A stretch of 64,000 nt of DNA from Blautia sp. (GCA_021772055.1 JAETNR010000003.1:1-64000); one strand, 5' to 3'. Counted from the stretch's first letter, positions 36,146 to 46,024 are shown. Program-made: numbers and translations. Notes: generated from the sequence alone by a model not told the origin.

Positions 36146-37231
36146 TTATAGAAGGGGCATGGCCTCCGGTTTTTCACAGGTGGATTCCAGACGGATTTCC
36201 CGGTGTTCCTCGCTGCTGGTATGTATTTTTTCCATAATTTCCAGAACATGGAGTGCTAATTTTCCGTTTGCACGGTGATTGGTCCTGCCGAAAAGCAGGG
36301 CATCTGCCATATCGGACAGACCGATTCCGCGGCTGTTTTCACTGTTTTCGGTGACAAGCGGGCAGAGTTTGAATTCCGTGTCAAAATACTGCTGGACTTT
36401 GACTTCTCCGCCAAAGGTATTGGGGTCAGGAACAATCATACTTCCCCGGGTACCATAAATTTCAATTCTCGGAAGAACGGAACCCCAGACATCAAAGGAA
36501 GTGATGATATTTCCGATAGCACCGTTGGAGAAACGAAGAAGCCCGTTGACATGGGTCGGCACCTCTACCTGGATGATTTCTCCATACTTTGGCTGGCTTG
36601 TAATCTTTCGAGTGGGGAAACTGATGGCTGTCATGCCGGATACACTGTCCACAGGGCCGATCATATTCACAAGTGCGCTCAGGTAGTACGGACCCATATC
36701 AAACATGGGGCCTCCGCCCTTTTTATAATAAAATTCCGGACCGGGATGCCAGCTTTCATGACCATGACAGATCATGAAGGCCGCTGCACCGATGACATCT
36801 CCGATGATACCCTGGTCGATGATATGGCGGCAGGTCTGGATTCCGGCTCCCAGGAAGGTGTCCGGTGCACATCCAAGAAGAAGACCTTTCTCTTCTGCCA
36901 GAGAGACCAGTTCCTTTCCTTCCTCATATTTCAGAGACAGGGGTTTTTCCACGTAAACATTTTTTCCGGCTTCAAGTGCCCGTTTGCATAACTGATAGTG
37001 AAAAGGAGGTGTGGTCAAATTCAAAACAATCTGTATATTAGGATCCTGGATAATCTCCTCAAAGGTCATGATTTTACTGATACCGAATTTTTCTGCTTTC
37101 GTCCTTGCATTTTCTTCAATCAGGTCAGAAATTGCATACACCTCAACATTGTGAAAATGTTTCGTCAGGTTTTCCAGATAAATACTGCTGATATTACCGC
37201 AGCCGACTACTGCAACATTTACTTTTTTCAT
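36146..37231 (-). CDS. Gfo/Idh/MocA family oxidoreductase
   Basis: 361-residue NAD(P)-dependent sugar or inositol-type dehydrogenase. Rossmann motif VNVAVVGCGNISSIYL, then YVEKPLSLKYEEG with the conserved EKP, and a C-terminal domain with GGGPMFDMGPYYL. The start at 37231 (MKKVNVAVV) follows CGGAGGG; a longer reading to 37420 would run into the ThuA gene. It forms a leftward pair with thuA, a combination common in disaccharide or keto-sugar breakdown. Substrate unknown. Confidence 0.9.
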   Translation of the reverse strand: MKKVNVAVVGCGNISSIYLENLTKHFHNVEVYAISDLIEENARTKAEKFGISKIMTFEEIIQDPNIQIVLNLTTPPFHYQLCKRALEAGKNVYVEKPLSLKYEEGKELVSLAEEKGLLLGCAPDTFLGAGIQTCRHIIDQGIIGDVIGAAAFMICHGHESWHPGPEFYYKKGGGPMFDMGPYYLSALVNMIGPVDSVSGMTAISFPTRKITSQPKYGEIIQVEVPTHVNGLLRFSNGAIGNIITSFDVWGSVLPRIEIYGTRGSMIVPDPNTFGGEVKVQQYFDTEFKLCPLVTENSENSRGIGLSDMADALLFGRTNHRANGKLALHVLEIMEKIHTSSEEHREIRLESTCEKPEAMPLL

Positions 37232-37244
37232 AATATCCCTCCGA

Positions 37245-37895
37245 TCAGCGGGCTGCCCAAAGGAATCCGCGGCGCATGATTTCCTTTGCTGCAGGAATGG
37301 TTTCAAAGATTTGATAGGTGTGACCAAGAGAACTGTAGAAGACTTTGCCTTTTCCCCACAGCTTGGTATATACAACCGGGATATCCACCTTGCCGTTGGA
37401 ACTGTGGGGACCCTCCACAACAGGGAAGTTGGTGGTTGCGTATACTTTGACAGCAGGATCTACATGGATATAATACTGCTCTGAATGAATGGAGAAGTCT
37501 TCAAGGCCTTCTGTAAAAGGATTGCCGGGTTTTAAGTTTACCCTGTAGCCCACCTCGCCGCCGGGATGCGCTACCCACTGGGATCCGGTCATAAACTGCC
37601 AGTCTGTGCTTTCGCGGAAACTGTCGCACATACCGCCGTGACAGCCTGCAATGCCTGCCCCTTCTTCCACTGCGCGTGAGATATTCCGGCACTGGTCAGC
37701 TGATATGCTTCCCATCGTCCACATGGGAATAAATAAGTCATATTTTGTGATTGACTCATAGGAGTCAAGAACAGACAAGGTATCTGAAACAGTAACCTCA
37801 TACTGCTCTACTTCCAGCATGTCTTTGAAAAGATATGCGGTCTCTTTTGGGGTATGTCCGTCCCATCCGCCGTAGAAAATCAACGCTTTTTTCAT
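37245..37895 (-). CDS. ThuA domain protein
   Basis: 216-residue ThuA-like protein with a class I glutamine amidotransferase-like fold (MKKALIFYGGWDGHTP, GAGIAGCHGGMCDSF, YYIHVDPAVKVYATT). ThuA in rhizobia takes part in oxidising trehalose-like disaccharides to 3-keto forms together with Gfo/Idh-type enzymes, and the next gene here is such an oxidoreductase. Ribosome site AAAGGATGAA before the ATG. Divergent from an AraC regulator that may control it. Confidence 0.85.
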   Translation of the reverse strand: MKKALIFYGGWDGHTPKETAYLFKDMLEVEQYEVTVSDTLSVLDSYESITKYDLFIPMWTMGSISADQCRNISRAVEEGAGIAGCHGGMCDSFRESTDWQFMTGSQWVAHPGGEVGYRVNLKPGNPFTEGLEDFSIHSEQYYIHVDPAVKVYATTNFPVVEGPHSSNGKVDIPVVYTKLWGKGKVFYSSLGHTYQIFETIPAAKEIMRRGFLWAAR

Positions 37896-38066
37896 ATTGT
37901 TTCATCCTTTCGCATTTCGATATGCAGGCGGCTGCCTGCGATGATTCCATTTTATAAAACAGGAATGGAAAATACAAGTACAAAACTCTTGAAAATATAG
38001 TCAATAATTGATATGATGCGATTATGCCAGGAGATACAAAAATTTGCAGGAGAAAGGAAAAAACAA

Positions 38067-38894
38067 ATGTTGTATTATGAAAACCGGGTCAGTGATTTTC
38101 ATGTAACTCCGGTGTCAAACTGGGGATTTTTTCCCCATACGCATCACAATATGGAAATTCTCGTATGCACCTCCGGGATATTCGGTGTAAGCTGCAGAGG
38201 AACAAATTGTGATTTGAATCCAGGTGATATGATGATCGCTTTTTCCCATGATGTCCATTCTTATAGAAAAACGGGAGAAGGGGACGGGATTCTGATGATT
38301 ATCAATCCACAGGTGCTGCCTCTTTTTCGGACACGTTTTCAGGAAAGAAGATATGAAAATTTTCTGATGGGAGGCGGTAGGTTCTATATATCGGTGGCGG
38401 AGGCCATATGTCAGGAATATCTGACAGACCGGAAAAGAGAGATTTTAGTGGGATATCTGTATGTCCTACTAGGTTCTGCATTCAAAACACTTTCTTATAC
38501 CAAGGCCGATCCGGGGGTCAGTGAGGATTTGTTTTCCAATGTGATGGAATATCTTTCTGAGCATTACAGCGAGCATATTTCTTTGAAAACAGTGGCAAAA
38601 ATCTTTGGTGTGGATCCCTGCCATTTGTCCAGGACATTTACGAAGCACTTGTCCTACGGATTTTTAAAATATCTTCATATGCTTCGGGTGGAGTATGCAA
38701 AAGATTTGCTTAAGAACAGCAATATGAAAATGAGTGAAATCATGGAAAACAGTGGTTTTGCAGATCAAAAGACCTTTAACCGGGTTTTCAGGGAATTGGT
38801 GAACATGACGCCGAGAGAATATCGCCGATGTGAGGATGATTCGGAACGGACTAACTTGAAGCGAGATTTTTCTGTTCATGGATATCGGAACTGA
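38067..38894 (+). CDS. AraC family transcriptional regulator
   Basis: 275-residue regulator with an N-terminal cupin sensor (PHTHHNMEILVCTSG, LNPGDMMIAF) and a C-terminal double helix-turn-helix (LKTVAKIFGVDPCHLSRTF and MSEIMENSGFADQKTFNRVF ending in TPREYRR). The start at 38067 (MLYYENRVSD) is chosen for its AGGAGAAAGG; an ATG at 38013 lacks a site. It reads away from thuA-Gfo/Idh and probably activates that pair in response to a sugar. Confidence 0.88.
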   Translation: MLYYENRVSDFHVTPVSNWGFFPHTHHNMEILVCTSGIFGVSCRGTNCDLNPGDMMIAFSHDVHSYRKTGEGDGILMIINPQVLPLFRTRFQERRYENFLMGGGRFYISVAEAICQEYLTDRKREILVGYLYVLLGSAFKTLSYTKADPGVSEDLFSNVMEYLSEHYSEHISLKTVAKIFGVDPCHLSRTFTKHLSYGFLKYLHMLRVEYAKDLLKNSNMKMSEIMENSGFADQKTFNRVFRELVNMTPREYRRCEDDSERTNLKRDFSVHGYRN

Positions 38895-39310
38895 AGAGTT
38901 CCTGGCAAGGGAATTCAAAGGTACTGTATCCCTTAATAATGCTAAAATGGAGGCAGAAGCGACCTTCTCCACTGACAATAAGGCAGCAGGACAGACCGCT
39001 GGCGAAGAGATGAAGAAAGCCCTGGAAGATGGCTTCCGTGCAGCTTTTGAGGAAACAGACTTTGAACTGATGGAAACACAGTACGGCGAAGACGATGCTG
39101 CAAAATCTCAGAGTATTGCAGAAAATTAGGTTACCAAGGGGTGTTGGTATCTTTGGATTCAACGAAGGTTCTACAACCGGCGCCGGTAATGCAATCAAAG
39201 CATCCGGAAACTCAGACATCATCGGTGTTGACTTTGGCAAATCTGATGCAATCATCAATCTGATTCAGGATGGATTCTGCTCTGTACAATGGATCAGAAT
39301 CTTGATATAA
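38893..39310 (+). pseudogene. Sugar-binding protein (Peripla_BP_4) relic
   Basis: Two overlapping frames encode pieces of a ribose/galactose-type periplasmic binding protein: STDNKAAGQTAGEEMKKALE and MQYGEDDAAK-type sequence ending at a TAG (39127), then in another frame VGIFGFNEGSTTGAGNAIKA and SDIIGVDFGKSDAIINLIQD. Signal peptide and first domain are missing and the frame breaks at least once. It begins right at the AraC stop, so an ABC sugar operon probably stood here before deletion. Confidence 0.75.
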
Positions 39311-39545
39311 TGGGTGAAAAAGGGGGTGAAGCCTGCATAAAGGCTATCTCCTCTTTTGCATGATATTGGCATGGATGACATTTCACCAGATCATACGGAA
39401 ATATGCAGACTCCGTTTTTTCGTTTTTGGATATCACGCCTCATCTTGAGGAGAGTGCTATGATCGGTGACAGGACAGCCCTTTTATCTTTCAGGAGTATC
39501 AGGATGAGGTGCCCTGGAAATACCTTTATGAATAAAGAAGAATAA
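39311..39545 (+). other. Decayed stretch before the isomerase gene
   Basis: Broken reading frames with protein-like patches (HDIGMDDISPDHTEICRLRF; EYQDEVPWKYLYE) but no intact gene. I cannot name the parent family. It continues the relic zone upstream. Confidence 0.35.
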
Positions 39546-39562
39546 TTTTGGAGGGAATAAAT

Positions 39563-40792
39563 ATGAACAGAAAGTATCAGATTGACACAGCGGAAAACAA
39601 ACAGTTTTTGAAGGAACTGACAGAGGGACTTTTGTCCTTTGGACATCAGTTTCCTTCTCCGGGAGGTTCTTCCTATTATTTAGGAGATGATGGAACCCCA
39701 TGGAAGGAACGCAGCCGGGAGACATGGATCACAAGCCGTATGGCTCACGTTTACAGTATCGGAACCTTCCTTGGACACGAGGGCAGCCGGGAACTTGCGG
39801 CTGCAGCGATAAAAGGCCTCAGGGGAGAGCTTCAGGATAAAAAGAACGGCGGCTGGTATGCGGGACTGACGGCGAAAAATGAGATCCTTCCTAATAAACA
39901 ATGCTATGCCCATGCATTTGTGATTCTGGCCGCAACTTCAGCGCTTCTGGCTGAAATTTCCGGGGCGGATGAGCTTCTTCACGATGCTTTGGAACTTTAT
40001 GATTTGCGTTTTTGGAATGAGAAGGAAGGGCTTTCCTGCGACACATGGAATACGGAATTTACTGTTCTGGATGATTATCGCGGACTGAATGCAAATATGC
40101 ACAGCGTTGAGGCATTTTTGGCTGTTGCGGATGTTGCCGGAAAAGAAGAGTACCGTGTCAGAGCAGGACGTATTATTGCCCAGGTACTTACATGGGCATC
40201 TGAAAATAACTGGAGAATCCCGGAACATTTTACAAAAGAATGGAAACCGGATCTGGAATGCAACAAAGAGAAACCGGATGACCAGTTCAAGCCTTACGGA
40301 GCAACTCCGGGACATGGAATTGAATGGGCAAGGCTGATTACCCAGTGGGCGCTTTCTGCTTACCGGGAGAACAGAGAAGGGGCTGATTCCTACATTGCGG
40401 CCGCTGAAAATCTGTATAACCGTGCCGTGGCGGATGCATGGAATGCGGACGGTGCACCGGGAATTGTTTATACAACTGACTGGAATGGAAATCCGGTGGT
40501 TCATGACAGGATGCACTGGACTTTGGCGGAAGCAATCAACACATCTGCTGTTCTTTACCATGTAACTGGAAAATCGAAGTACGCGGATGACTATGAACAG
40601 TTTATGAAATATCTGGATGAAAAAGTGGCGGACCATGAGACAGGCTCCTGGTTCCATCAATTGGATGAGAAAAATCGTGTAATTGGAACTGTATGGCCGG
40701 GTAAATCAGATATTTACCATGCACTGCAGGCAACCCTGATTCCTTATTCCGCACCGGATGTTTCGATTGCTTTGGCTGTAAAGCAAAGATAA
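39563..40792 (+). CDS. AGE family isomerase, YihS/mannose isomerase type
   Basis: 409-residue alpha/alpha-barrel isomerase of the N-acylglucosamine 2-epimerase superfamily. It matches E. coli YihS along its length: TWITSRMAHVYSIG, DKKNGGWYAG, YRGLNANMHSVEAF, YGATPGHGIEWARL, GIVYTTDWNGNPVV and GKSDIYHALQ. The catalytic histidines of the family are the His in NANMHSVEA, in TPGHGIEW and in SDIYHAL. YihS isomerises sulfoquinovose to sulfofructose and also mannose to fructose; which applies cannot be decided because no sulfo-pathway genes are nearby. GGAGGG precedes the ATG. Gene relics flank it on both sides. Confidence 0.88.
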   Translation: MNRKYQIDTAENKQFLKELTEGLLSFGHQFPSPGGSSYYLGDDGTPWKERSRETWITSRMAHVYSIGTFLGHEGSRELAAAAIKGLRGELQDKKNGGWYAGLTAKNEILPNKQCYAHAFVILAATSALLAEISGADELLHDALELYDLRFWNEKEGLSCDTWNTEFTVLDDYRGLNANMHSVEAFLAVADVAGKEEYRVRAGRIIAQVLTWASENNWRIPEHFTKEWKPDLECNKEKPDDQFKPYGATPGHGIEWARLITQWALSAYRENREGADSYIAAAENLYNRAVADAWNADGAPGIVYTTDWNGNPVVHDRMHWTLAEAINTSAVLYHVTGKSKYADDYEQFMKYLDEKVADHETGSWFHQLDEKNRVIGTVWPGKSDIYHALQATLIPYSAPDVSIALAVKQR

Positions 40793-40858
40793 GGCGGCAG
40801 GAGTTCGGAAACCATTCCTACTGTGTTTCCTGGCTTTTATGAATAGAAGGGAGCAGCA

Positions 40859-41076
40859 GAGGCACTTTTGGAATTGTATGCAGAAGATGATACTGCCCGG
40901 TTTATTTTTGTTCTGGATGAATGGGATTATATCTTTCACCAAAACTTCATTACACAAAAAATTCCAGTGGTTCAGAGCTGAATATGTTCAGCGAATTTAC
41001 GATGGTGTCTGAGGAGAGGCTTTTAGAATACTTTGGATTTACAGTAAAGGAAGTGGATATTGTCCAGGCAGAATAG
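40859..41076 (+). pseudogene. AAA-ATPase/DUF1703-type nuclease relic
   Basis: Two pieces of the common clostridial AAA-ATPase family with PD-(D/E)XK C-terminus are fused: DTARFIFVLDEWDYIFHQNF (the Walker B region) and, in a shifted frame, SSGSELNMFSEFTMVSEERL then EYFGFTVKEVDIVQAE and a TAG. In intact members these segments are roughly 40-60 residues apart and belong to a protein of about 500-550 residues. Both ends and the middle are lost. No promoter or start is visible. Confidence 0.75.
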
Positions 41077-41231
41077 GATGACACTATTTTTGGCCATATA
41101 AGATTGCCATTGAGAATGATTTAAAAGTACAGTATAATATTTCGTGGAATATAATAAAAATGATATTCATAGTAATTCGCGATGCAAAACATACCGTATC
41201 CTAATTAAAATCAGTCTATAGGGAGGTCCAA

Positions 41232-41879
41232 ATGATGAGAATAAAAGTGTTAGCCTGCGAGACCCTGCGGGATGAAATAGAAAGCATTATGCAAAAGCAT
41301 AATCTGGATTATGAGGTGATATGGCTGGAATCAGGATTACATAATACACCAAAGAAACTCTTTGAATGCATGCAGAAAAAATTAGATGCTATTACCGAAT
41401 GTGACAGATTGCTGATGGTAATCGGGCGCTGCGGCAATTCTGTATTGAATCTGATGACAGGCGTTTATGAAACAGTGATGCCCAGGGTGGATGACTGTAT
41501 TTCCCTTTTCTTTGGTTCAGATAAAGCGCGTAATGATTATGGCCGTGAACATGCAGCAATTTACATGACCGAAGGCTGGCTGCGCGGAGAAAGCAATATT
41601 GTTTCCGAATATGATCATATGCTTGAAAAGTATGACGAAGAAACAGCGAGAGATATTATTGAAATGATGTATGGCCATTATAAAGAACTGGCTCTTCTTG
41701 ACACTGGCGTATATCCCATAGACCGTTTATATGAAAAAACCGAAATGGTCGAAAATATAACCGGTCTTAAAAGAGAGTGTGTATCTGTAAAACTTGATTA
41801 TCTGGAGCAGCTGTTTATCGGGCCTTTAGATACAGAAAAATTCTGGATATTCCCTGCACATACGAAAATAGAGATATGA
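41232..41879 (+). CDS. DUF1638 protein
   Basis: 215-residue protein of the DUF1638 family, known mainly from anaerobes that use corrinoid methyltransferases. Conserved features: VLACETLRDEIE at the start, VIGRCGNSVLNL (the family's Cys-Gly-Asn-Ser), RVDDCISLFFGSD and MTEGWLRGE. GGAGGT before two adjacent ATGs (41235 has the better spacing). It lies upstream of a MATE gene and near a DUF2284 gene. Function unknown; no methyltransferase is in the window. Confidence 0.82.
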   Translation: MMRIKVLACETLRDEIESIMQKHNLDYEVIWLESGLHNTPKKLFECMQKKLDAITECDRLLMVIGRCGNSVLNLMTGVYETVMPRVDDCISLFFGSDKARNDYGREHAAIYMTEGWLRGESNIVSEYDHMLEKYDEETARDIIEMMYGHYKELALLDTGVYPIDRLYEKTEMVENITGLKRECVSVKLDYLEQLFIGPLDTEKFWIFPAHTKIEI

Positions 41880-42007
41880 CGGGGATCAAAGCATAGCATT
41901 TTCTATGTTTAAACCTTTTCAAGGTTCTATAGTAGGGACTTTTGATCCAAAATCATGGAACAAGATTAAGGACAATATGTCCGAAATATACTTGAGGGAG
42001 AAAAAAT

Positions 42008-43351
42008 ATGGAAAAAAAGAACTTTTACAAAGCATTTTTTGCCATGTATGTTGTTCTTGTGCTGCAGAATGTGATATCGTTAAGTGTCAATCTGGCAGAT
42101 AACCTCATGCTTGGATCATACAGCGAAACAGCGCTGTCCGGTGTGGCGGCTGTGAATCAGATTCAGTTTGTTTATCAGCAGCTGCTTGTGGCAATTGGGG
42201 ACGGGCTTGTGATTCTGTGCAGTCAGTACTGGGGCAAAAAGCAGACAGAAGCTATGCGAAAGATTGCAGCAACAGCCATGCGTACGGCGCTGACTGTTGC
42301 TGTAGTAATGTTTGTTCTTGTCAGCCTTTTTCCTGAAAAAGCAATGGGATTTTTTACCACGGACGCGGCCATTGCAGAGCAGGGAATGCTCTATATGGGG
42401 ACAATCCGTCATACCTACATATTTTTTGCAGTGACAATGATTTTGCTGGCTTCCATGCGCAGTGTGGAAACGGTAAATATTGCTTTTTATCTGTCTGTTT
42501 CTACACTGATAATCAACTGCTGTATGAATTATACCCTGATCTTTGGTCATTTCGGAGCACCGGAGCTGGGAGTGACAGGTGCAGCAATCGGCACACTGAC
42601 TGCCCGTATTGTGGAGTGTGCCGCAATGATTTTTTATGTCTGGAAAAAGGATAAAAAACTGAATCTGTGTTTGCGTGATTATTTACACAGAGCTCCTATT
42701 CTCAGCAGGGATTTTTTCCGTGTAAGCCTTCCCATAATGTTTATTTCGAGTCTGTGGGGGCTGAATAACGCGCTTCAGACAGCTATCCTGGGCCATATGA
42801 CATCCATTGCGATTGCTGCCAACAGTGTGGCCTCCACTCTGTTTCTTGTAGTGAAATCAACGGCAGTAGGAGCAGCATCTACTGCGTCCGTGATTATCGG
42901 AAAAGCCGTAGGAGTGGGGGACATGGACGTTGTAAGGAAGTATGCAATCCGGCTCCAGAAAATGTTTCTTGTGATTGGTATTATTTCCGGAACGCTGCTG
43001 TATTTCATTAGGATTCCAATCCTGTCTCTTTATGATCTTTCACCAGAGACAAGGGAAATGGCCAATGCATTCCTGATCATCCTCAGTGTGGTATGTATGA
43101 CAATGTCTTATCAAATGCCGGTGAACAACGGGCTGATCCGTGGAGGCGGCAACCCTATGTTTGTGGTAAAAATGGACCTGATTAGTATCTGGGGGATTGT
43201 GATTCCTCTGTCACTTATTATGGCGTTTGTAGTAAAAGCTTCCCCTATTGTGGTGGTTTGCTGCCTGAATTTAGACCAGGTATTTAAATGTATTCCGGCA
43301 TTTCTGGAAGTAAATTTCGGACATTGGGCCCGGAAACTTACCAGAAATTAG
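42008..43351 (+). CDS. MATE family efflux transporter (second)
   Basis: 447-residue MATE-type exporter, not closely similar to the copy at 34079. Twelve helices; segments LSVNLADNLMLGSYSETALS, GAAIGTLTARIVECA and NNGLIRGGGNPMF are typical of the NorM/DinF-like clostridial branch. TTGAGGGAG precedes the ATG. Its stop codon overlaps the stop of the convergent DUF2284 gene by four bases. Substrate unknown. Confidence 0.9.
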   Translation: MEKKNFYKAFFAMYVVLVLQNVISLSVNLADNLMLGSYSETALSGVAAVNQIQFVYQQLLVAIGDGLVILCSQYWGKKQTEAMRKIAATAMRTALTVAVVMFVLVSLFPEKAMGFFTTDAAIAEQGMLYMGTIRHTYIFFAVTMILLASMRSVETVNIAFYLSVSTLIINCCMNYTLIFGHFGAPELGVTGAAIGTLTARIVECAAMIFYVWKKDKKLNLCLRDYLHRAPILSRDFFRVSLPIMFISSLWGLNNALQTAILGHMTSIAIAANSVASTLFLVVKSTAVGAASTASVIIGKAVGVGDMDVVRKYAIRLQKMFLVIGIISGTLLYFIRIPILSLYDLSPETREMANAFLIILSVVCMTMSYQMPVNNGLIRGGGNPMFVVKMDLISIWGIVIPLSLIMAFVVKASPIVVVCCLNLDQVFKCIPAFLEVNFGHWARKLTRN

Positions 43352-43827
43352 AGGGAAAAGAGAATCTGTGAGAAATATCTCACATTGCCATCGTCTTTCC
43401 AGCAGTCAATACCGACCGTGTCTGCCATTTTCTGTGCATCTACGCAGTAGGCAGACATACAGGAATGCTGCTTATGAGGTCCGGCAGTCATAAGGAGAAC
43501 GTCTTTATAACCGTTTTCCTGCATCTGCCGGGCCAATTTTTCTGTCAAAATATTGTGCTGCACTTTTGCCTTCTTAAAAAGGGCGGAATCCATTGGCGGA
43601 GCAATCTGGATCGTCTGCAGGACAAGCGCCTTCTCATATTGCATTGCACGGTCTTGCATTTCTTCCGGTGTTCCGGATTCCGGCGGACATGCCGGCAGCA
43701 GATCATAATTGCCGCATAGATTATCTGCACAAAACTGTCTGTACTCCGGCACAAAAACCAGGTCTTTTGTATCCATGACAGCTGCGTTGGAAAAACCAAG
43801 GCTGAGTGCTTCTTTTATCAGATTCAT
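43348..43827 (-). CDS. DUF2284 metal-binding protein
   Basis: 159-residue protein of the DUF2284 (predicted metal-binding) family. Conserved cysteines in ADNLCGNYDLLPACPPESGT and HSCMSAYCVDAQKM suggest an Fe-S or zinc site. AAGGAGGAA precedes the ATG. It ends on top of the MATE stop codon. DUF2284 and DUF1638 are both proteins of anaerobes linked to corrinoid or metal chemistry, which may explain their closeness here. Function unknown. Confidence 0.85.
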   Translation of the reverse strand: MNLIKEALSLGFSNAAVMDTKDLVFVPEYRQFCADNLCGNYDLLPACPPESGTPEEMQDRAMQYEKALVLQTIQIAPPMDSALFKKAKVQHNILTEKLARQMQENGYKDVLLMTAGPHKQHSCMSAYCVDAQKMADTVGIDCWKDDGNVRYFSQILFSL

Positions 43828-43868
43828 GAGAATTCCTCCTTGTAGTCAGTGATGAATAGTTTATATTG

Positions 43869-45854
43869 TCAGGATAGCTCGGCAAGATTTTTCTTCAGAT
43901 CAAGCATCTTATCCCGCAGTTCGGCAGCCTGCTCGAAATTCAGATCGGCAGCAGCAGCACGCATCTGCTTCTCCACTTGAGAGATAAGCTTGGTAAGCTC
44001 TTTTCTGTTCATGGATTCCGGATCTTTTTTCAGCTTTTCTTCTGTCTTTGCCACTGCTTTTGATACGGCGATAAGATCCCGGACTGCCTTCTTGATCGTG
44101 GTGGGTGTAATTCCGTGTTCTTTATTATATGCTTCCTGAATGGCGCGCCGTCTTTCTGTTTCTTCAATGGCATTGCGCATGGAGTCAGTCATATTATCCG
44201 CATACATGATGACATGGCCTTCACTGTTGCGGGCTGCACGTCCGATTGTCTGAATCAGGGAGATTTCCGAACGCAGGAAGCCTTCCTTATCTGCGTCAAG
44301 GATGGCTACCAGTGTAATTTCCGGAATATCCAGTCCCTCCCGGAGAAGGTTGATTCCGATCAGTACATCGAAAACATCAAGACGCATATCGCGGATGATT
44401 TCCGCACGCTCCAGAGTATCGATGTCCGAGTGAAGATACCGGACACGGATTCCCACCTCCCGCATATATTCTGTCAGGTCCTCTGCCATTCGTTTCGTAA
44501 GAGTGGTGATTAGGATTTTATTTTTTTTGACCACCTCTTTATTTATCTCACTGATAAGGTCGTCAATCTGCCCTTCTACAGGACGCACCTCGACTTTTGG
44601 ATCCAAAAGTCCTGTGGGACGGATGATCTGTTCTGCCCTTAACAATTCATGCTCATATTCGTATTTACCGGGAGTAGCAGAAACAAACAGCACCTGATCC
44701 AGCTTGGACTCAAATTCCTGGAAATTCAGCGGACGGTTGTCTTTGGCAGAGGGAAGACGGAAACCATAATCCACCAGTGTCTGTTTCCTGCTCTGGTCTC
44801 CGGCAAACATGCCTCCTACCTGGGAAATTGTCTTATGGGATTCATCTATAATAAGAAGAAAGTCATCACCAAAATAGTCCATCAGGGTATAGGGCGGCTG
44901 TCCGGGTTCCAATCCGGACAAATGTCTGGAATAATTCTCGATTCCGGAACAAAAACCTGTCTCCTTCATCATCTCAATGTCAAAGTTCGTCCGTTCGGCA
45001 ATACGCTGTGCTTCCAGAAGCTTGTCCTCACTCTTGAAATATGCGACCTGCTCTTTCATCTCTGCCTCAATGGCATCTGCAGCCTTAAGAATCTGCTCCA
45101 TAGGCACTACATAATGGGATGCAGGGAAGATTCCCACGTGGGTATCTTCACATTTGATCTCACCGGTAAGTACATCAATATCCGTGATCCGGTCGATTTC
45201 ATCTCCGAAGAACTCCACCCGGACTGCGCAGTCCGTATAGTTTGCCGGATAAATTTCCAGCACATCCCCGCGTACCCGGAAAGTCCCCCTGTGAAAATCC
45301 ATTTCATTTCTTGTATACTGGATATTGATCAGCTGTCTGATGACATCATCCCTGTCCTTCGTCATTCCCGGCCGCAGGGAGATCATCATATCCTGAAAAT
45401 CCTTGGGGGAACCTAACCCATAAATACAGGATACGGAAGAGATAATGATCACATCCCGCCGTTCCGAAAGTGCGGCTGTGGCTGAAAGCCGAAGCTTGTC
45501 GATTTCATCATTGGTGGATGCATCTTTGGCAATGTAAGTGTCGGTAGACGGAACATAGGCCTCAGGCTGGTAGTAATCGTAATAGGAGACAAAGTATTCC
45601 ACTGCATTATTCGGAAAAAATTCTTTGAATTCTCCATATAGCTGTGCAGCCAACGTCTTGTTATGTGCCAATATTAAAGTAGGCTTATTTAATGCCTGTA
45701 TTACATTTGCCATAGTGAATGTCTTACCGGAACCGGTAACACCCAGTAAAGTTTCACACTGGTTTCCTTCCTTAAATCCCTCCACCAGTTTGGCGATTGC
45801 CTGCGGCTGATCACCTGTGGGGGCGTATTCGGATACTAATTCAAAATGATCCAT
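43869..45854 (-). CDS. uvrB: Excinuclease ABC subunit B
   Basis: 661-residue UvrB, the damage-verifying helicase-like subunit of nucleotide excision repair, acting with UvrA and UvrC. Walker A GVTGSGKT (about 38-45), the DNA-clamping hairpin region [20 protein letters not shown], helicase motifs LFVSATPG and QTIGRAARN, and a C-terminal UVR domain ([20 protein letters not shown]). The start at 45854 has AGGGAG before it. A LexA-type box lies upstream, fitting SOS control. Usually followed by uvrA; here the next leftward gene is unrelated. Confidence 0.97.
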   Translation of the reverse strand: MDHFELVSEYAPTGDQPQAIAKLVEGFKEGNQCETLLGVTGSGKTFTMANVIQALNKPTLILAHNKTLAAQLYGEFKEFFPNNAVEYFVSYYDYYQPEAYVPSTDTYIAKDASTNDEIDKLRLSATAALSERRDVIIISSVSCIYGLGSPKDFQDMMISLRPGMTKDRDDVIRQLINIQYTRNEMDFHRGTFRVRGDVLEIYPANYTDCAVRVEFFGDEIDRITDIDVLTGEIKCEDTHVGIFPASHYVVPMEQILKAADAIEAEMKEQVAYFKSEDKLLEAQRIAERTNFDIEMMKETGFCSGIENYSRHLSGLEPGQPPYTLMDYFGDDFLLIIDESHKTISQVGGMFAGDQSRKQTLVDYGFRLPSAKDNRPLNFQEFESKLDQVLFVSATPGKYEYEHELLRAEQIIRPTGLLDPKVEVRPVEGQIDDLISEINKEVVKKNKILITTLTKRMAEDLTEYMREVGIRVRYLHSDIDTLERAEIIRDMRLDVFDVLIGINLLREGLDIPEITLVAILDADKEGFLRSEISLIQTIGRAARNSEGHVIMYADNMTDSMRNAIEETERRRAIQEAYNKEHGITPTTIKKAVRDLIAVSKAVAKTEEKLKKDPESMNRKELTKLISQVEKQMRAAAADLNFEQAAELRDKMLDLKKNLAELS

Positions 45855-45906
45855 AAATTTCTCCCTTATAAACATGTTTTTTACAAAATTAATCCAACCC
45901 TGTTCA

Positions 45907-45918
45907 GAACATTTGTTC
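45907..45918. promoter_or_regulatory. LexA (SOS) box upstream of uvrB
   Basis: GAAC-ATTT-GTTC is a perfect match to the Gram-positive LexA/DinR core GAAC-N4-GTTC, 53 bases upstream of the uvrB start, with an overlapping TGTTC-A-GAACA palindrome on the left. Confidence 0.75.
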
Positions 45919-46024
45919 TAACTACGATTTTATCAGAAGTTATAGAGAAATACAAGGACTAAAATTCATTTGCTTCTTATTTTAGGAACTTTAAGAACTT
46001 TTTTAGAAAAAAATGTGAATACTA

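Noticed and set aside
36275-36991. 238-codon plus-strand frame in the Gfo/Idh gene
   Set aside because: Shadow of a well-conserved gene on the minus strand.
41905-42102. 65-codon frame starting MFKPFQGSIVGTFD before the second MATE gene
   Set aside because: It has no ribosome site and runs into the MATE gene in another frame; possibly a relic but not supportable.
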